Shown: in pieces, positions 23,591 to 35,701 of the stretch
Position numbering within the stretch: position 1 is the stretch's first letter
How the letters are laid out: each line of letters begins with the position of its first letter
Source of the DNA: Leucocoprinus leucothites
Taxonomy: Eukaryota > Basidiomycota > Agaricomycetes > Agaricales > Agaricaceae
Reading direction: 5' to 3'
NCBI GenBank assembly: GCA_013368445.1
Contig: JAACJO010000001.1
Location: 3,695,450 to 3,759,449 of the forward strand
Length of the DNA stretch: 64,000 nucleotides
The notes under the pieces: model-generated
Database searches by the model: none
What the model saw: only the letters and a program-made list of their open reading frames with translations
Told to the model about the DNA's origin: nothing
Translations under genes and position numbers: made by a program

Positions 23591-23963
23591 TAATGAAGAG
23601 AACACACTTGTCACTATCTGCCTGCTACTAGTAGTACTGTACTTCCTACGAGACCTCGCTCGCCAGCGACTTTATCTATGTTTTTTTTACTACCATTCAA
23701 CGTTCAATTCGTGACACGGCGCTCGAGTCATTCAAAATCCCCTCAATGCGGCGGTATCCACTGCAAAGAGCCGACCTAGCACGCTTAAAGGGTCCAGAGT
23801 AATCACCCAAAGTCTTCATTATTCATAAGACATGATTTCTGTATGGACTACACGCCACGCAATTTTGAGCTCTACACATCTCATCATCCCGAATCCACCC
23901 CAGTGCTACCGACTCCGAGTCGTGCTTAACTACCGTTCGAGGGTATCCAGTACGATTTGGCGT
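23515..23963. other. Intergenic
   Basis: F-box gene 2 tail remnant to about 23590, then nothing recognised. Confidence 0.5.
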
Positions 23964-24431
23964 CTATGCCGCCGTTGATTGAGGTAGGGTGGTTTGAGGA
24001 CCATCGCACTGACAGAATCCGTCTACGCACATGATCAGCTACCCATACTTGTTTTCCTCGATTCCGTAATTGAGGACTCACCGATTGTACCACCCTCACA
24101 GTGTCCACCCTGTTCAGTGTACCCCTCATCAATGCACTTGAAGAAGCAATCGTCTGGATCACAGGAAAGTGTAATAGGACCATCACACTGGCAGTGTCCA
24201 CCTTGTAATAAAGTTATTGGTTAGGACCCAGTTAAAAGTTGACAGCTCGAAAAGCTCACTGATATTGCCACCTTCACAGTGACCGCCTTCATCATGATAA
24301 CCGGAGTCAATACATTTGAAGTAGCAATCATCCGGATCACAGGTCAATGTTACAGAAGCCGAGCCGGGCGCCGCAAAGACGACAGCAGAGCAAAATGCAG
24401 AGATTGCGAACAGAACTTGGTTAACCTTCAT
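23964..24431 (-). CDS. Small secreted cysteine-rich protein with CDPDDC repeats
   Basis: 116 residues in three exons: 24431..24260, 24201..24082, 24022..23964. The signal peptide ends near FCSAVVFAAPGSA. The mature part is a tandem repeat, first TCDPDDCYFKCIDSGYHDEG plus GHCEGG, then SCDPDDCFFKCIDEGYTEQG plus GHCEGG, then a short tail with GFCQCDGP. Each repeat has one exon and the splice phases match (phase 1), so the repeat arose by exon duplication. Spacing C-x4-C-x3-C-x(10-11)-C suggests disulfide bonding. It is a candidate extracellular effector or small structural protein; no known family recognised. A decayed relative lies just upstream at 24821-25172. Confidence 0.75.
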
Positions 24432-24820
24432 GACGTTGACTGAGGGTATGGGTCATGAAACCATCTTGAAACCATCATTTATATGTTCAAAAAATGACCA
24501 GAAGAGTATCAGGAGAGCTTCGTTGGAAGTTGACCGGTATATACTGGCCGCATTGGAAGTGTTTCAACGGTCTGATCAGACCGTCGGCTCGGGAATTTTG
24601 ACGATGAATGAGCCCTGGCGTTACCCTGACTGAAATCCATGTGATCACAGTTGAACGAAGGCTTCTGCAGCCGGTTGAAGCTTGCGAAGTGATGCTACCA
24701 ACAGTTCGTGGCGCTTGGTCCTTTTGTAGTAACTACGATGAATTTACTGCTTGGTTTTAGACAGGAGACACCCTGGGAAAATGGTCTCGGAGCCATCTGA
24801 CAGACAATATCCATCTCGAT
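24432..24820. other. Intergenic
   Basis: Upstream of the CDPDDC-repeat gene. Nothing seen. Confidence 0.5.
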
Positions 24821-25172
24821 TCACATTAAGGAGAACGGAGGGCATGCATTAACGGAATATCCTTCACAATGTCCTCCCTCCTGGGTTTGGCCTTCGGCAA
24901 TATAACAATTGAAATAATAGTCATCCGGATCGCAAGTCAAAGTGATAGCAGGGCCATCACAAACATACGCATCGCATTGAGAAGAAACCGGGCTTTCTGA
25001 GACCTATTTGACAAAGTCGCTTACCATCATCGGTCCACCCTCGTCAGCCCTTGTTGTGGTACCTAGGGTCAATGCAGGAGAAATAGCAGTCACAGCCGGG
25101 TGTTAGGTCCGGTCCGACAACCATCGTTGAAACAAGCACGAAAGCGTCGATGCAGAATGGAGAAAACTTCAT
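24821..25172 (-). pseudogene. Decayed paralog of the CDPDDC-repeat secreted protein
   Basis: It starts with a signal-like sequence (MKFSPFCIDAFVLVSTMVVG) and a repeat start CDCYFSCIDPRYHNKG, then a stop at 25044 where the paralog continues. Beyond it, a second exon-like stretch reads CDGPAITLTCDPDDYYFNCY and GGHCEGYSV, with one repeat Cys changed to Tyr, ending at a stop near 24821. A frameshift in repeat 1 and the lost Cys suggest a pseudogene. Confidence 0.55.
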
Positions 25173-26953
25173 GGTGGGATTCCAGATTAGTGTTTTAAAA
25201 CAGTGGCTACCAGAGGCTGATAGTATAAGTAAGCTTTCTTCTGGATCGATGACAGGTGATGACAGGATCACACAAAAGGAAATGTCAATTCGATCAACGC
25301 CTCCAAAAACTCGGTCCACTTAGTCCGTAGAGACGGCCCGTATCTATGGCCGGAGGGTAACTTGGTCAGATGGCGAAAAGTCAGGAAAGATGATTTTGAT
25401 GATTGTTCCTCGGAAAACCTTCAAACAAGTCTAGGGATATATCATATGTCCTGCCGCTCAGCTGTGGCAATATGAATACTATGCACGCCTCCCGTCCCTC
25501 ATCTCTTGACTCAAACGACCGTCATTTCAGCGTCGGCCACATGGATCAATTTGTAGTTGACCACGGCCAGACCCCTGCCAAGAAAGGTGAGCTCACCAGC
25601 AGCATGCTCCATATCGTCACGCGCTTTAGATTTCATATAATGTACTAATGCATACAGGCTAGTATATTTCCAATTTGAAAACTCTATCAAATTCGGAGTA
25701 CAGATAGTGACGATATCATAGGATCTGATGAAAAGTAATGATGTTGCTTATTCAAAAGCGCATGCACTCAAGAGTATCATTGTCGCCCAAGCGTCATGAA
25801 AACTCTTGATGCATCTATATAAATGCTACTCCAATTAAAGCGAGATAAGAAAAATGCTTGAAACGATGCCTTACATAGCTTTTGGATACAAGAGATACAA
25901 GAAATTGAACATGAACCCTGAGCACTGCGCTATCACGTGCGCCACGGGAGGCGATATGTAGCCACTACGCAATACCCGACTGCAAATCTATACCTCTTGT
26001 AATGGGTGGTGCTGACGACCTCGGGAGCTCGGGGATCATGAAGGCTCACCTATTTATGCACTGCGATGGGTCTGTCATATAAGTCGAGTGGGTAGGAAGT
26101 GGATTACTTCAAACTTGGTGTTCCTAAACCGTGGCATTCACATCTCCTCGATTATGGTGTACGCATCGATTTTTAGTAAAGACACAAAGGAACTAACTGA
26201 GCTAGAAGACTGCATATATGAGCCGCAATATACACATACGGCTCATGACGCCACCGAATGAGCTCCTTTGTCCCGGAAATATAATGAAGAAGTGCAAGCG
26301 CTGCCCTGGTGTCGCCGAGCCCTGCCGAGGGGAATTGAAACAGAAAACTTCCTAAGCCGCTATGTCCCCGCTTGTGTGTGTCTGAGAATTATATCCCGTG
26401 CATGCCATGAGCAAATCTAAATGAGAGGAGGAGGTGATTGTTGAGAAAGTTGAAGACGAGCGATAGCGTGTTTCATTTAGGGTGATGACGTAAGTGCAAG
26501 GGTGATCACGGACTTCGGGCTTCTCAAGAAGCAAAGCCACCTTGTTTCTCCCCTCATGCGCAATGTTCTTGCCGAGTGAATGGAAAATAACCCGGCTGCA
26601 GCCATCCGTCGTGGAGCTAAACCTCATCATCTGTTTCGAAACAATGGTTGATCTGCTCTTTAGTTTGGTTCTCCGACTTGCTTTGTAGTGCTACTTCGCT
26701 GTTGGAAACCACAACGATCAAATGGCGCGCCTAGTTTCATTGTCTAGGCCTGATATGATGCCCATCTCAACTTGGTTCGCGCTGGCTGTACTTAAGCCCG
26801 ATGCTTATGGGATCGTTCTCTACCTCCAAATACCTCCATCTTCTTTCCATCTTCCCAGAGTCAAGCCAGGTCGCAACCTTATTCATTCACACACCCGGTT
26901 TACCCATAGTTCGCTATCTACCGGCTCCCGTACACCTCCTTTCGTACATCATC
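25173..26953. other. Intergenic, no gene recognised
   Basis: 1.8 kb. Short open frames (25403-25648 plus, 26352-26630 minus) are featureless. The open frame upstream of F-box gene 3 (from 26722) is discussed under that gene. Confidence 0.45.
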
Positions 26954-28278
26954 ATGTAAGCGTTGTTTATACAGCCCCGGCACCGACAACTAACCATGAA
27001 CCGGCGGTCCTAAGGATCGTTCTGCCAGACGACGTACTTTGGAGAATATTCTGCATTTACTTCTCTGACAAGGGAATTTATGGAGAATGGAATAGCATCA
27101 GTCTCTGCAACACGAGAGCTACTTTTCGACTCGTCTGTACAAGCTGGGATCGGGTCATTCGATCGACTCCTCGACTTTGGTCTACTGTCATAGTCGATTA
27201 CGATCTCTGTTTCAAAAGTCGCCGGTCTCCGTCGGCAGCATACTATCAAGAGTGGATCTGGCGCTCAAAGAAACTTCCGATCACCTTACGCCTCGCAATG
27301 GACCATATGGACGAGGACTACAGCGATTGTTTGCAAGAGAATAAGGATTTCGTGGAAATATTTGCAGTCCTTTCGAATAGCATTTCTCGCTGGAAACGTC
27401 TGGAGATGGAAGGTCTCTGCTGCCTCCCTATAGATATGATTTCCAGGTGGAACTTCGCGGGTGCTACTCAGCTCACTCATCTCGATATCGGTATATTGGC
27501 CATTGACAGTAACAAATTGTCGTCTACAACCGACTACTTGGTCCAAGCACTCGCACGTATTCCACGTCTTCAATCTATTGTCTGGATGGACTTCTGCGGC
27601 ATCATGGCAGTGACCTTGATCGATTATATGCCCCGTGGTGATTTGACAGAATTGTTCATCGAGGTAGATGAGAGCCTATCCTTCAGACTGGTCCTCTACC
27701 TTCTCCGTGGGTATCCTAACCTTGCGAGCCTTGTGTTGGATGGAATGCTGGTGGAAATTGATGAAGATGAGCGGTTCGAAGGGGATGAGCCTATACCAGT
27801 TCACCTTCCGCACCTACGCTTCCTCGATGTCGGCCTTTATCCTGAATATCATTGCGAAGATATTTTGGAGCAGTTAAACTGTCCCAACCTCATCTCCTTC
27901 ACTATCCAGAGCTGTACCACTCTGGAAGGCTTTTCTGCAGTTGCCGATTTTGTGGATAGACATACGACGATCAAGAAATTGGGGGTGAGGAAATTGCCAA
28001 AAAAAGAAATCGTACCGTTTCTCTGCACCGAGATTATCGCATTCGATCAGGTTCCTATTGTCGATGTACATGTCTCCAACAGGTATGGCGAAGAACCAAT
28101 TACTGTGGAGGGAGTTCTGGATATTATGCGGGGTTTAGAGGCCGAGTTACGAGATGGATGGTTTGTTACGCCCTCAACGGTGGGAGTGGCAATATGCTGG
28201 AATGACCCCGAGGTAGTGTCGATGATAGAGAGTACTCGAAGGCAATTGGGAATTGCAGAGGAGCGTTCGTATGTATGA
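26954..28278 (+). CDS. F-box protein 3 (intact paralog of 1 and 2)
   Basis: 421 residues. The proposed start codon is split: AT at 26954..26955, donor GTAAGC, a 59-nt intron with a perfect CTAAC branch point and CTAAG acceptor, exon 2 from 27015. The protein then begins M-IVLPDDVLWRIF, with the F-box at residue 2, followed by RLVCTSWDRVIRSTPRLW, leucine-rich segments and the conserved tail RDGWFV...RRQLGIAEE that genes 1 and 2 have lost. An alternative without splicing starts at 26722 and adds about 98 residues. That extension is not conserved in frame among the paralogs, so I prefer the split start. It is tail-to-tail with F-box gene 4. Confidence 0.82.
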
Positions 28279-28547
28279 CTGCGGTTAAGGTATCATAAGA
28301 CATCGAATGAAGCAATTATTACCTGCCTCCTATTCTGCTTCCTCTGCGACTTCATGCTTCTGCGACTGCGATCGTATGAAATCTGTACCACTATATTTTT
28401 GCCATTGAAAATTGAAAAAGAAATACTAGGTAATTAAACGTGTATCGATGAATGCTCCCGAGTTCGAAACCCCGTGCTACCAGAAACAGTCCGACTATTG
28501 ACACGCTTCAAGCTATGCGAAAATAATAGTGGGGCACAATTCACGAT

Positions 28548-29833
28548 TCAAGCCAGTTCTGTCCACGGATGAGCAAAGTATTCGTTAAATTGAACAAATA
28601 CCGCAGGATCTTTCCAGCCAACGACCCAAAGTCGACCAAGATCCTCTATTTCCAAATTGCCTTTGAAGTCTACCCAATTTTCCACAAGATCACGAACTTC
28701 TTCCAATTCATCCTCCTTCACTGAGCCAACTCCCACTTCGACGACTGGAATTTGAGCGAGTCGAGAATCAGAGAAAAGACTAATAATCTGATCCTCGTTA
28801 AGCTCAGACAGAGAAAGCACACATAGCGAAGTCGGAAAGGTGGAGACCGAAAGCAAAGGGGATCCCCACGAGTCAGGTGGAGGTGGAAAGTGAAAGGATA
28901 GGAGCTCGAGCTTTGGGGCCAGGAGTGGCGAGAGAAGGTTTTCAAGATGCATTGGTAAGTCACATTCGGCAAAGAACACTCGAAGGTTCGGAAGGTGAAT
29001 ACGCGGTACCGAATATAAATATTCTTCTTGCACTTGACACCAGATTCGAAGATAAACTGACAGGAGGGACGGACATTCCTGTAGGAGAGCGTAAACATTG
29101 TTGAGGTCATCCACACAGATGAATAGGTCAAGTCTTGTGAGCCTTTTGAGCTCTAGCTCCCTCCTAATTGCTCCAAGGACCGACCAATTGAAGGAATCGA
29201 TCTGGAGCGCGTGCAAAGCGGGCGCTGCTGCAATAGCTCTCATAGTTGCTTCTATCGCATCGCGACTGCCAGGGCGAAGATCTACATAAGTTAGACCAAA
29301 GAATTCAAGCATGCGAGCATTCAGTAGAGAGCGATTTGCTTGAGCCCACATTTCGGACCTCCGTGTCTCCAACACAAAATGGATTGTACGCCATCGATCG
29401 ACTTCTTTCCAGAGAAGGTCCAGGACGTCAGATACATGATGGTCCATTTGGCTGATTAACGGGTCCCTATTTTCCACTGATAATTCTAAATTGAGGGGAA
29501 GCGAACGGGAGGAGCGTAGCCATAACTCCACGGAAGAGGTCGTTGGATTACGAAGTGATTTTGGATCGATGTGAATGGTAAGGTGAGACCAGAGTTGAGG
29601 TGTGTCCAGTATGATGGAATTCCACTGATGAGAGACGAGTCTTAAACGCGTCCAGTTCTGGCTCCATGGCACTGTAGTCCAGGATGGCTGCGAACATAAA
29701 CGCGGGGTTGGGGAATATAAGATAATTTCTGCCAGGATTTCTGGGGGTAAAGCATCAATCGAAGACCTAATAATCGTAGCTCGTGAGACACATATAAGAC
29801 TCGCGAACAATTGGAGAGTCCTTACGGGGTCAT
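28548..29833 (-). CDS. F-box protein 4
   Basis: 408 residues from two exons: an 8-nt first coding exon 29833..29826 (ATGACCCC) and 29766..28548. The protein starts MTPSSIDALPPEILAEIILY, a good F-box, followed by RLRLVSHQWNSIILDTPQLW and leucine-rich segments. The 59-nt intron has good GTAAGG and ATTATTAG ends. The unspliced frame is also open, with a longer start at 29939 that gives an unlikely N-terminus. The sequence is distant from the other F-box genes here. Likely an SCF adaptor; target unknown. Confidence 0.78.
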
Positions 29834-31286
29834 GATGAAAAGAGTTCAAGAAAGTCTTCGCTCTCAGGGTTGTATGATTGCGGCCCAAACGACTGCATAC
29901 AAAGTATTGCCGTGGCTGTGCTAGCATGGGTACTAGCAACTAGTACCGCCTAAAATCTCAAGTTCAAGCGTTCAAGCTTAGGAACCGACCCCTCAGTATT
30001 ATGACTGGCAGTTTAATTGAACTGTGAAAGACATAATCATGTTCATGTCTTCTAGATTCTTCTTCTCTTCCTGGGCTGCATTCCTGGACTGCGTGCATCA
30101 CAAACCTTAATATGGCACCACACCGGTCGTCAATGACTTCTCGTCGCTCAGTAAAAACTCGCAATCCCGTACACTGGCCATCTCGTGAAGTATCCATAGT
30201 AACCCCTGACGTTGCCGTTCCTTGCATAGATATTGAATAATAATTAAGGCGCTGTCAACCCATCGGCGATGGCGGTTTCATTCATCACGACTGATGTGCT
30301 GCTAGCGGGGCGCCTTGAGGTGCTCGAACTCCAACAAAACGATGGAATGCTTCTCGAAACATGGATTGAGAGTGGGATTCCCACCTCTGGTTACCGTTAT
30401 CTCTTAATAACAAGGATAGTGCATGACAAGCTGTCACTACTACTGCCAATGGGCGTGCTTCAGGCTCACTCAGGCTCTCAGTCTACCATTCGTCTCAATA
30501 AATGATATTAAGGACCACCCGAGACAGGAGTTTATGCTTCAAACGTCAAAAGCGAGTTGCCTCGAGGTGAGCTCTAATCGTTCTTCTTTGATTCCATATA
30601 TTGACGACTTTCACTGTGACCTTGTGGTTGTGGCAACTGGCAACCTCAAGCTGAGGGATCCCCTCTGAATATGGTCCTGCACCCGATTATGTGAAATGCC
30701 AGTATGCTTGGTATACTCTACGGATCACTCTTCTCTGATATGGTGGAACTGTACTATGAACTCAACTCGACCTGCTCAAGCCTTCAGGTTGTTTATTAAC
30801 GCCGTCCCATCATACGAATGTGAGCTGGTATCATTTTGCGCCAGCTCTGAATCATTTACCAGGGAGAAGCTTCTGGGGGTCAGGAGTTTAAGTTTCATGA
30901 GGGTCATTGCTCGCAGAATAACAGGGGAGTGTAATGCGTGCTAATCGTTTCCGAGGTGAGAGGTGCACGAGCTTCTTCGTCTTCTGCTCATTGACCAGGT
31001 TTTAAATCAAGCAGAGAAACTGCTACATAAATATTGGTCGATCATTCGATTGATACTTGACTAATCTGAGGCTGCCCTGAGAAGTGATAAGGTGGGGCGC
31101 TCATCTAGAAGCGGTTCGATTTAGACGCCAAGAACCTGAATACCTCGTGTTTCGGTACATTCTTCACGTGTACTATGGCTCGCTTTGCAGCCTGGATTTC
31201 CCGTGTCATCATGTCCTCTTCGTGCTGGTTTCTTCCTACGAGTATATAACTTGTTCCTTACTTTGCGTCGCAGCAGACCCCGCTAC
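29834..31286. other. Intergenic, no gene recognised
   Basis: 1.45 kb. Open frames at 29964-30227 (minus), 30269-30668 and 30696-30944 (plus) have no recognisable domain. Confidence 0.45.
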
Positions 31287-31619
31287 ATGAAGAACTTCAA
31301 GACCGTCGTAATTCTGGTCACTGGTCTGCTCTTGGCCATAATGTCCGCCGCCTCAAGTGACCCTCATCAAGAATGTTGGGAAGAATGCATTGATATGGGG
31401 GGTAGTGCAGCTTTCTGTGAGGGTGAGTCTGAGCCTCCTTTTCGCAGTGTCATGTGTTGCCAAATAATATCGTGCTTGCTAGAGATTTGTTGGACCGACG
31501 ACGTGCGGCTCAAGGTTGAAAATGAAATGGGTCAAAAAGACTTTCAGTATCTTGGTCCATTAGTCCCTGGGGAAGTTGTGGGCATTTCGGAAGCAGAGCC
31601 AATTGCAGGTGCGCGTTAA
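31287..31619 (+). CDS. Small secreted protein
   Basis: Signal peptide KTVVILVTGLLLAIMSAA, then a short mature part with CWEECIDMG and a Cys near the splice site. Spliced model: 31287..31422 and 31483..31619, 90 residues, ending AEPIAGAR. The 60-nt intron (GTGAGT...GCTAG) is in frame and stop-free, so an unspliced 110-residue form is also possible. The exon 1 donor sits in a glycine codon after a Cys-x-Glu, much like the gene at 24431, and CIDMG echoes CIDSG. A distant relation to that family is possible, not proven. Confidence 0.6.
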   Translation: MKNFKTVVILVTGLLLAIMSAASSDPHQECWEECIDMGGSAAFCEGESEPPFRSVMCCQIISCLLEICWTDDVRLKVENEMGQKDFQYLGPLVPGEVVGISEAEPIAGAR

Positions 31620-33405
31620 TCTGTGCTTTACGTCTCCACCAGCCTAGACCATATTGACGCCGTGCCATATATGTCCCAGAACCGAAGCCTCGGCATACTC
31701 CGGCTGAAAAACGCATGAGACAATAATGCCAGAAGGCGAGCGGTCTTCATAAGGACAGCTACGGTCGCCTATAAGTTGATGGGAGTCATACATTCTTGGA
31801 CTCACTTATCACGATCAGCGCAAGACTGCTTACATTCGGACGTTTGTTCTTGCTATACCACGGACATGACTCCATTTATTTTATGATTGATGTAGTCCTG
31901 AGCAAGACAACAAGTTTTTGGTTCATATGAAGCCCGATCTGGTAAAGACTCTTCAGTCTCAGAGGAAATGCTCCGTCAGGTAGCAACGCTGCTGAAACTT
32001 GAGTGTCTCAGAACCGCAGATAACAGCCAGATGCGTTAGGTCCAGGATATCGGCCAGGCAGTTGACAATTGTGTGCGAGCTCTTCTTGAAGCCCAGAGAG
32101 ATATCCGGGCGTCTGACTGAAAAGGCACCCTTAAATGGGGTTTTATTCGGGGAGCGACGTAGACATGCCAACTCACAGGCTGACGTAGTACCAGTCGCCT
32201 GTGGCGTCAGCGAAGATATCTAGATAATCCACAGCTATTCACTGAGCTCCCTTGACGTGTCGTCAAGGAAAATGGATATACGCACTGGCGCTTGGCATGG
32301 GTCAGATACCTGGCACGCCAAATCGAAAGTACTGAGCCTTCGACTCAGGGTATAGACGCATGTGGGTCCAGCTGAAGGCTGAGAGGATGGTGGTGTTCCA
32401 CCTTTGGTAAACCTTGCATAGCTTGGTCGGACGAAGACTCTAGCCTTGCTGACGAATGTTGACCAGGAGGAGCCCTTGGAAAATTTCCTCTGGAGGTGAC
32501 TGCGCTAATGCCCTAACATATCATCAATATTTTAGAGACCCATATGTTGGTGATATATTAAGCAGGGATAGGTTGGGCACAGCGAGGACGGCGAGGTCCG
32601 AGCGCTTTAGTATTTCATGTCCTGATGGGTGGCTGTGTCCGGGAGCCGGCTTTCTCCCGGTTTCTTTACGGGCCGGGTAAGAAATACAGCCGCTGCCTCG
32701 AAAGGTGACAGTCAATAACAGGTTAGCGGCGAGTTGAGCCTCAGACACAGGTAAGCCTGTAAAATTTCTTACTGTATGCATTGGTAGGAACCTCCATGCC
32801 TCACTGGCTTTGGGCCTGTGTTGGTTAACCACTAAGGCAAACAAGGCCGCCGATCTCGCGATACACATGTCTTCAGCGGCTGCACCATCACCACAGTCCT
32901 GTGTAATAGTTTAATCTCCGCATTCACTTGTATTCATAGCTTGTTGTACGCTTCACTCAAGCCATGTCGTTCTGCTCGTTGCATCATAGCATATCTCACG
33001 ATACGCGTGTCGGGGTTTTCTCTTCTCACCGCCATTCTCCGGTGTAAACACCCGCAGTAAGCCTGGTATCCGCATATATGCCTTGGTGCAATCGAATGGC
33101 AGAAATGAGGTAAATGATCGTTGTACTCCAGACCGGTAGATAAAATAGCCTCACATAATCTATCTGTTTATTTGTGTCGACTGACCCCTACACCCTAGTT
33201 ACCCCTCATGGTAACCCCGCAAAGCCCCACGGTGTCTCACACAACACCCACTGTAACTTGTTGCATCACCTCCCCACCCCTCTCCACAGTGCTGTGCCTT
33301 TGCCCCTGGGCCGTTTGTTCCAACTTACCTCTTTTTGTTTCCTCTCCGTTATTCTCATCCCTTGAGATCCCTGCGTTATTTATTTTCATCGTAAGTTACT
33401 CAAAT

Positions 33406-33530
33406 TATATTTTTATCGCAAATGTACCTCCCCCATTATGCAGGCGCCAAGCAGTGTGGATAGAGATGACATGAAATGACAGCTCCAATGACGCAAAACG
33501 TGGCTCGCTGAGGCGTCAAGTGCGCAATGG
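33406..33530 (+). promoter_or_regulatory. Shared promoter block, copy 3 (diverged)
   Basis: Contains TATTTTTATCGCAAATGTACC-like sequence, GTGTGGATAGAGATGAC and CAATGACGCAAAACGTGG. The last part matches the minus-strand words CAATGACGCGGAACGTGG of block 1. It ends about 108 bp before DUF6987-C. Confidence 0.5.
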
Positions 33531-33559
33531 ATTTGAGTTGGTGTATGTCGATTAGGCGC

Positions 33560-33566
33560 TATAAAA
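33560..33566 (+). promoter_or_regulatory. TATA box of DUF6987 copy C
   Basis: TATAAAA 72 bp upstream of the start codon at 33638. Confidence 0.55.
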
Positions 33567-33637
33567 CAGGGGATAGACACTGTTGGTGTGCTCAAAGTTA
33601 CTCGAAAACACACTTGTTCTACATCGTATCACTGATA

Positions 33638-34640
33638 ATGTCTGACCCTACTACCAGCTCCAAAGCCTCTGCAGCTGCCTCTCAGGGCGGAACGGGACCG
33701 AAAGCGGAAGAAAATAAGGGAGGAGTGCCGAAGGGAGACCCTCGCACACAGGAAGAAATTGATCAAGATAATGCTTTGGCCGACCGCTTGTCATTGATCA
33801 TCGAGGATGCCAATGAGCGAGTTGTACCGATTTGCCAGATGATTCGCAAGGTGGGTTCGAACTTACGTGTGTCGCCGCCTTCTAAGAGTCTGACTGGATT
33901 ATCATTCTAGCACATCGAGAACATGGAGGCGAAGAAGGAAGAAGACCGGGACGAAGCTGAACTGGTTAAACAAGTCAAGCCTCTTATCGAACAGGCGGAG
34001 AAGATTCTCAATGAGACTAAGGGTGCTGTCCATGGAGCGGATCCCGACAAGCGCTTGACAAACAAATCAAAAAGGAATATGCAAGACCATGTTGCCACGC
34101 CTTCAGAACAGCGTCTCGCAGAGGCGTTGAAAGTGGTAAGTCGTCTTGGCTTTATACAGCTATTCGACTGTATTTAGTCGTATCCAGCTCGCAGAGAACG
34201 TTGAGGGTACGATCCAGTGGGCAAAGGACAAGCTGGATAGTTTCCCGAAAGCCAAGAGGGACCTTGGTCCTCTACTTGATGCGTTGAGCCGTACGTCAAT
34301 TTGCATATGGGACTCCTCGTTGATTACTGAATCGTCATCAGAGCCACTCACTCAAATTGTTGCTGGAGTGGGCTTGCTTCTTGCGGGGGTCCTTAACCTG
34401 CTGGGGAGACTCGTGAGTGATTTCAGTTTTGGTTCCAAGACGACTCGAACTCACCTTTTGTTCTAGTTAAGCGGCCTTGGTCTCGACAGTTTGCTGAAGG
34501 GTATCGTCGCCGCTACGGTAAGTATCGTCAGTTCCAGTATCTACCGAGTCTGAAAGCTGACATGCACACGCATCTAGGGTCTCGACAAGATCTACAAAGG
34601 CTTGGGCCTTCAGGAGTGGCTGAAAATGGGGAAGAAGTAG
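33638..34640 (+). CDS. DUF6987/LEA-like protein, copy C
   Basis: 241 residues; six exons 33638..33850, 33911..34135, 34188..34290, 34342..34412, 34467..34517, 34578..34640. Exons 2-6 are identical in size to those of copy A (225, 103, 71, 51, 63). All donors are GT. It shows the same order of parts: TQEEIDQDNALADRLSLI, EEDRDEAELVKQVKPLIEQA, LAENVEGTIQWAKDKLD and the hydrophobic QIVAGVGLLLAGVLNLLGRL. Unlike copies A and B it has no SR-rich partner gene beside it. This looks like the healthiest copy: canonical splice sites, TATA box and intact frame. Confidence 0.86.
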
Positions 34641-35701
34641 TCGACTGAGCAGATTGACATTGCATTCATGTCTTTATTATTGTATAATGGTGGATGTAAT
34701 TCGTTAGAAGGACCTTTGCGACAGTTAAATTGATTTATTCGTGTAGTTTGTCATATATACGACCAGAATTCGTTACGTCGCCGGAAGAATTAGCCAAACC
34801 AGAAAAGTGATTGAGCTACCGGGCTTGTAGCTCATAGAGAGGGTAAAATGGGAGGTCGGCTGGGGCAGAGTGTCAGTCATCCAGAGGTCCAGAGGCGAAG
34901 TAGGGAAGGAAGCAAGCCTTGGCGTTCCTCAGCGGCTTGCATTATATGGTCACGTGACAGTACCAGCTCAGACCCCGGACCGGGACGTAAGAACGGTCGG
35001 CGTCATGATAGCCAGCACGGCCTGAGCTGATCCTACTTGCGCATAATGTTGGCCCTCGTCATAACTTTCTTACCATCTCCCAAATCAACTGAATGTCAAT
35101 TCGGGAGACATGACCTGCTGTTAAGGCCATACTCGTACAAGTCAATAACACGAGTTCAGCCAGTGCTGGTTAGCATACGGTTGCCGTTGCGCCTTTTCAT
35201 CTTCACCATCGTTTTCGCTCCACAAGATCCTCCTCATCAAGTTCGAGCTCACTGGCTACGTATCTCGAGCTATTTCAGGTCAATGCTCTCCATCGACAAC
35301 TTGCGTCTCGGGTGACTGATATGACGACAAGGTTGGCGCACGAAGTTCTGAGCCGCATGGACAGTATCTCACGTTTTGTGTAGGCGTTGTGAATGTGCTC
35401 TAAAGAGTAGCTGAAGCCTTCGGCGTGCCCCAAAAGGAAGGGATCACAAGGAATCAAGGGTCCATATGTCCCATTCCAGAATAATATTCTCTTCGCCTCG
35501 AAGTCATGAAGTGGTCTCACGAGACCAAAACCGTGAGATAGGTGATGATCTAGTGGCCTTTCGCGCGGGATTAGCAGTAATGACCTATTCTTAGAAGCCG
35601 GGAAGCTGAAGCACGAGTTTCAAGCAACTCATGTAGCACTATTAAACTGGTTGTTCGGAGCTTCCTGAGTGAAGGTCAAATCCCTGGACGCATCTTACAA
35701 G
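34641..35701. other. Intergenic, no gene recognised
   Basis: 1.06 kb between DUF6987-C and GH92. The short open frames are featureless. Confidence 0.45.

Larger units (their letters stand above)
31620..33637. other. Intergenic; promoter of DUF6987-C at right end
   Basis: 2 kb with no recognised gene. A frame at 32524-32868 (minus) is featureless. The right 300 bp hold the shared promoter block and TATA box. Confidence 0.45.

Noticed and set aside
26352..26630. 92-codon minus frame
   Set aside because: No domain, no signal peptide, no paralog.
26722..27014. N-terminal extension of F-box gene 3 in the unspliced frame
   Set aside because: The matching upstream regions of genes 1 and 2 are not read in the same frame, and a strong intron (GTAAGC, CTAAC, CTAAG) fits better.
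28450..28490. T-arm-like GAGTTCGAAACCCCG
   Set aside because: The flanking bases do not pair, and no other tRNA arm is present.
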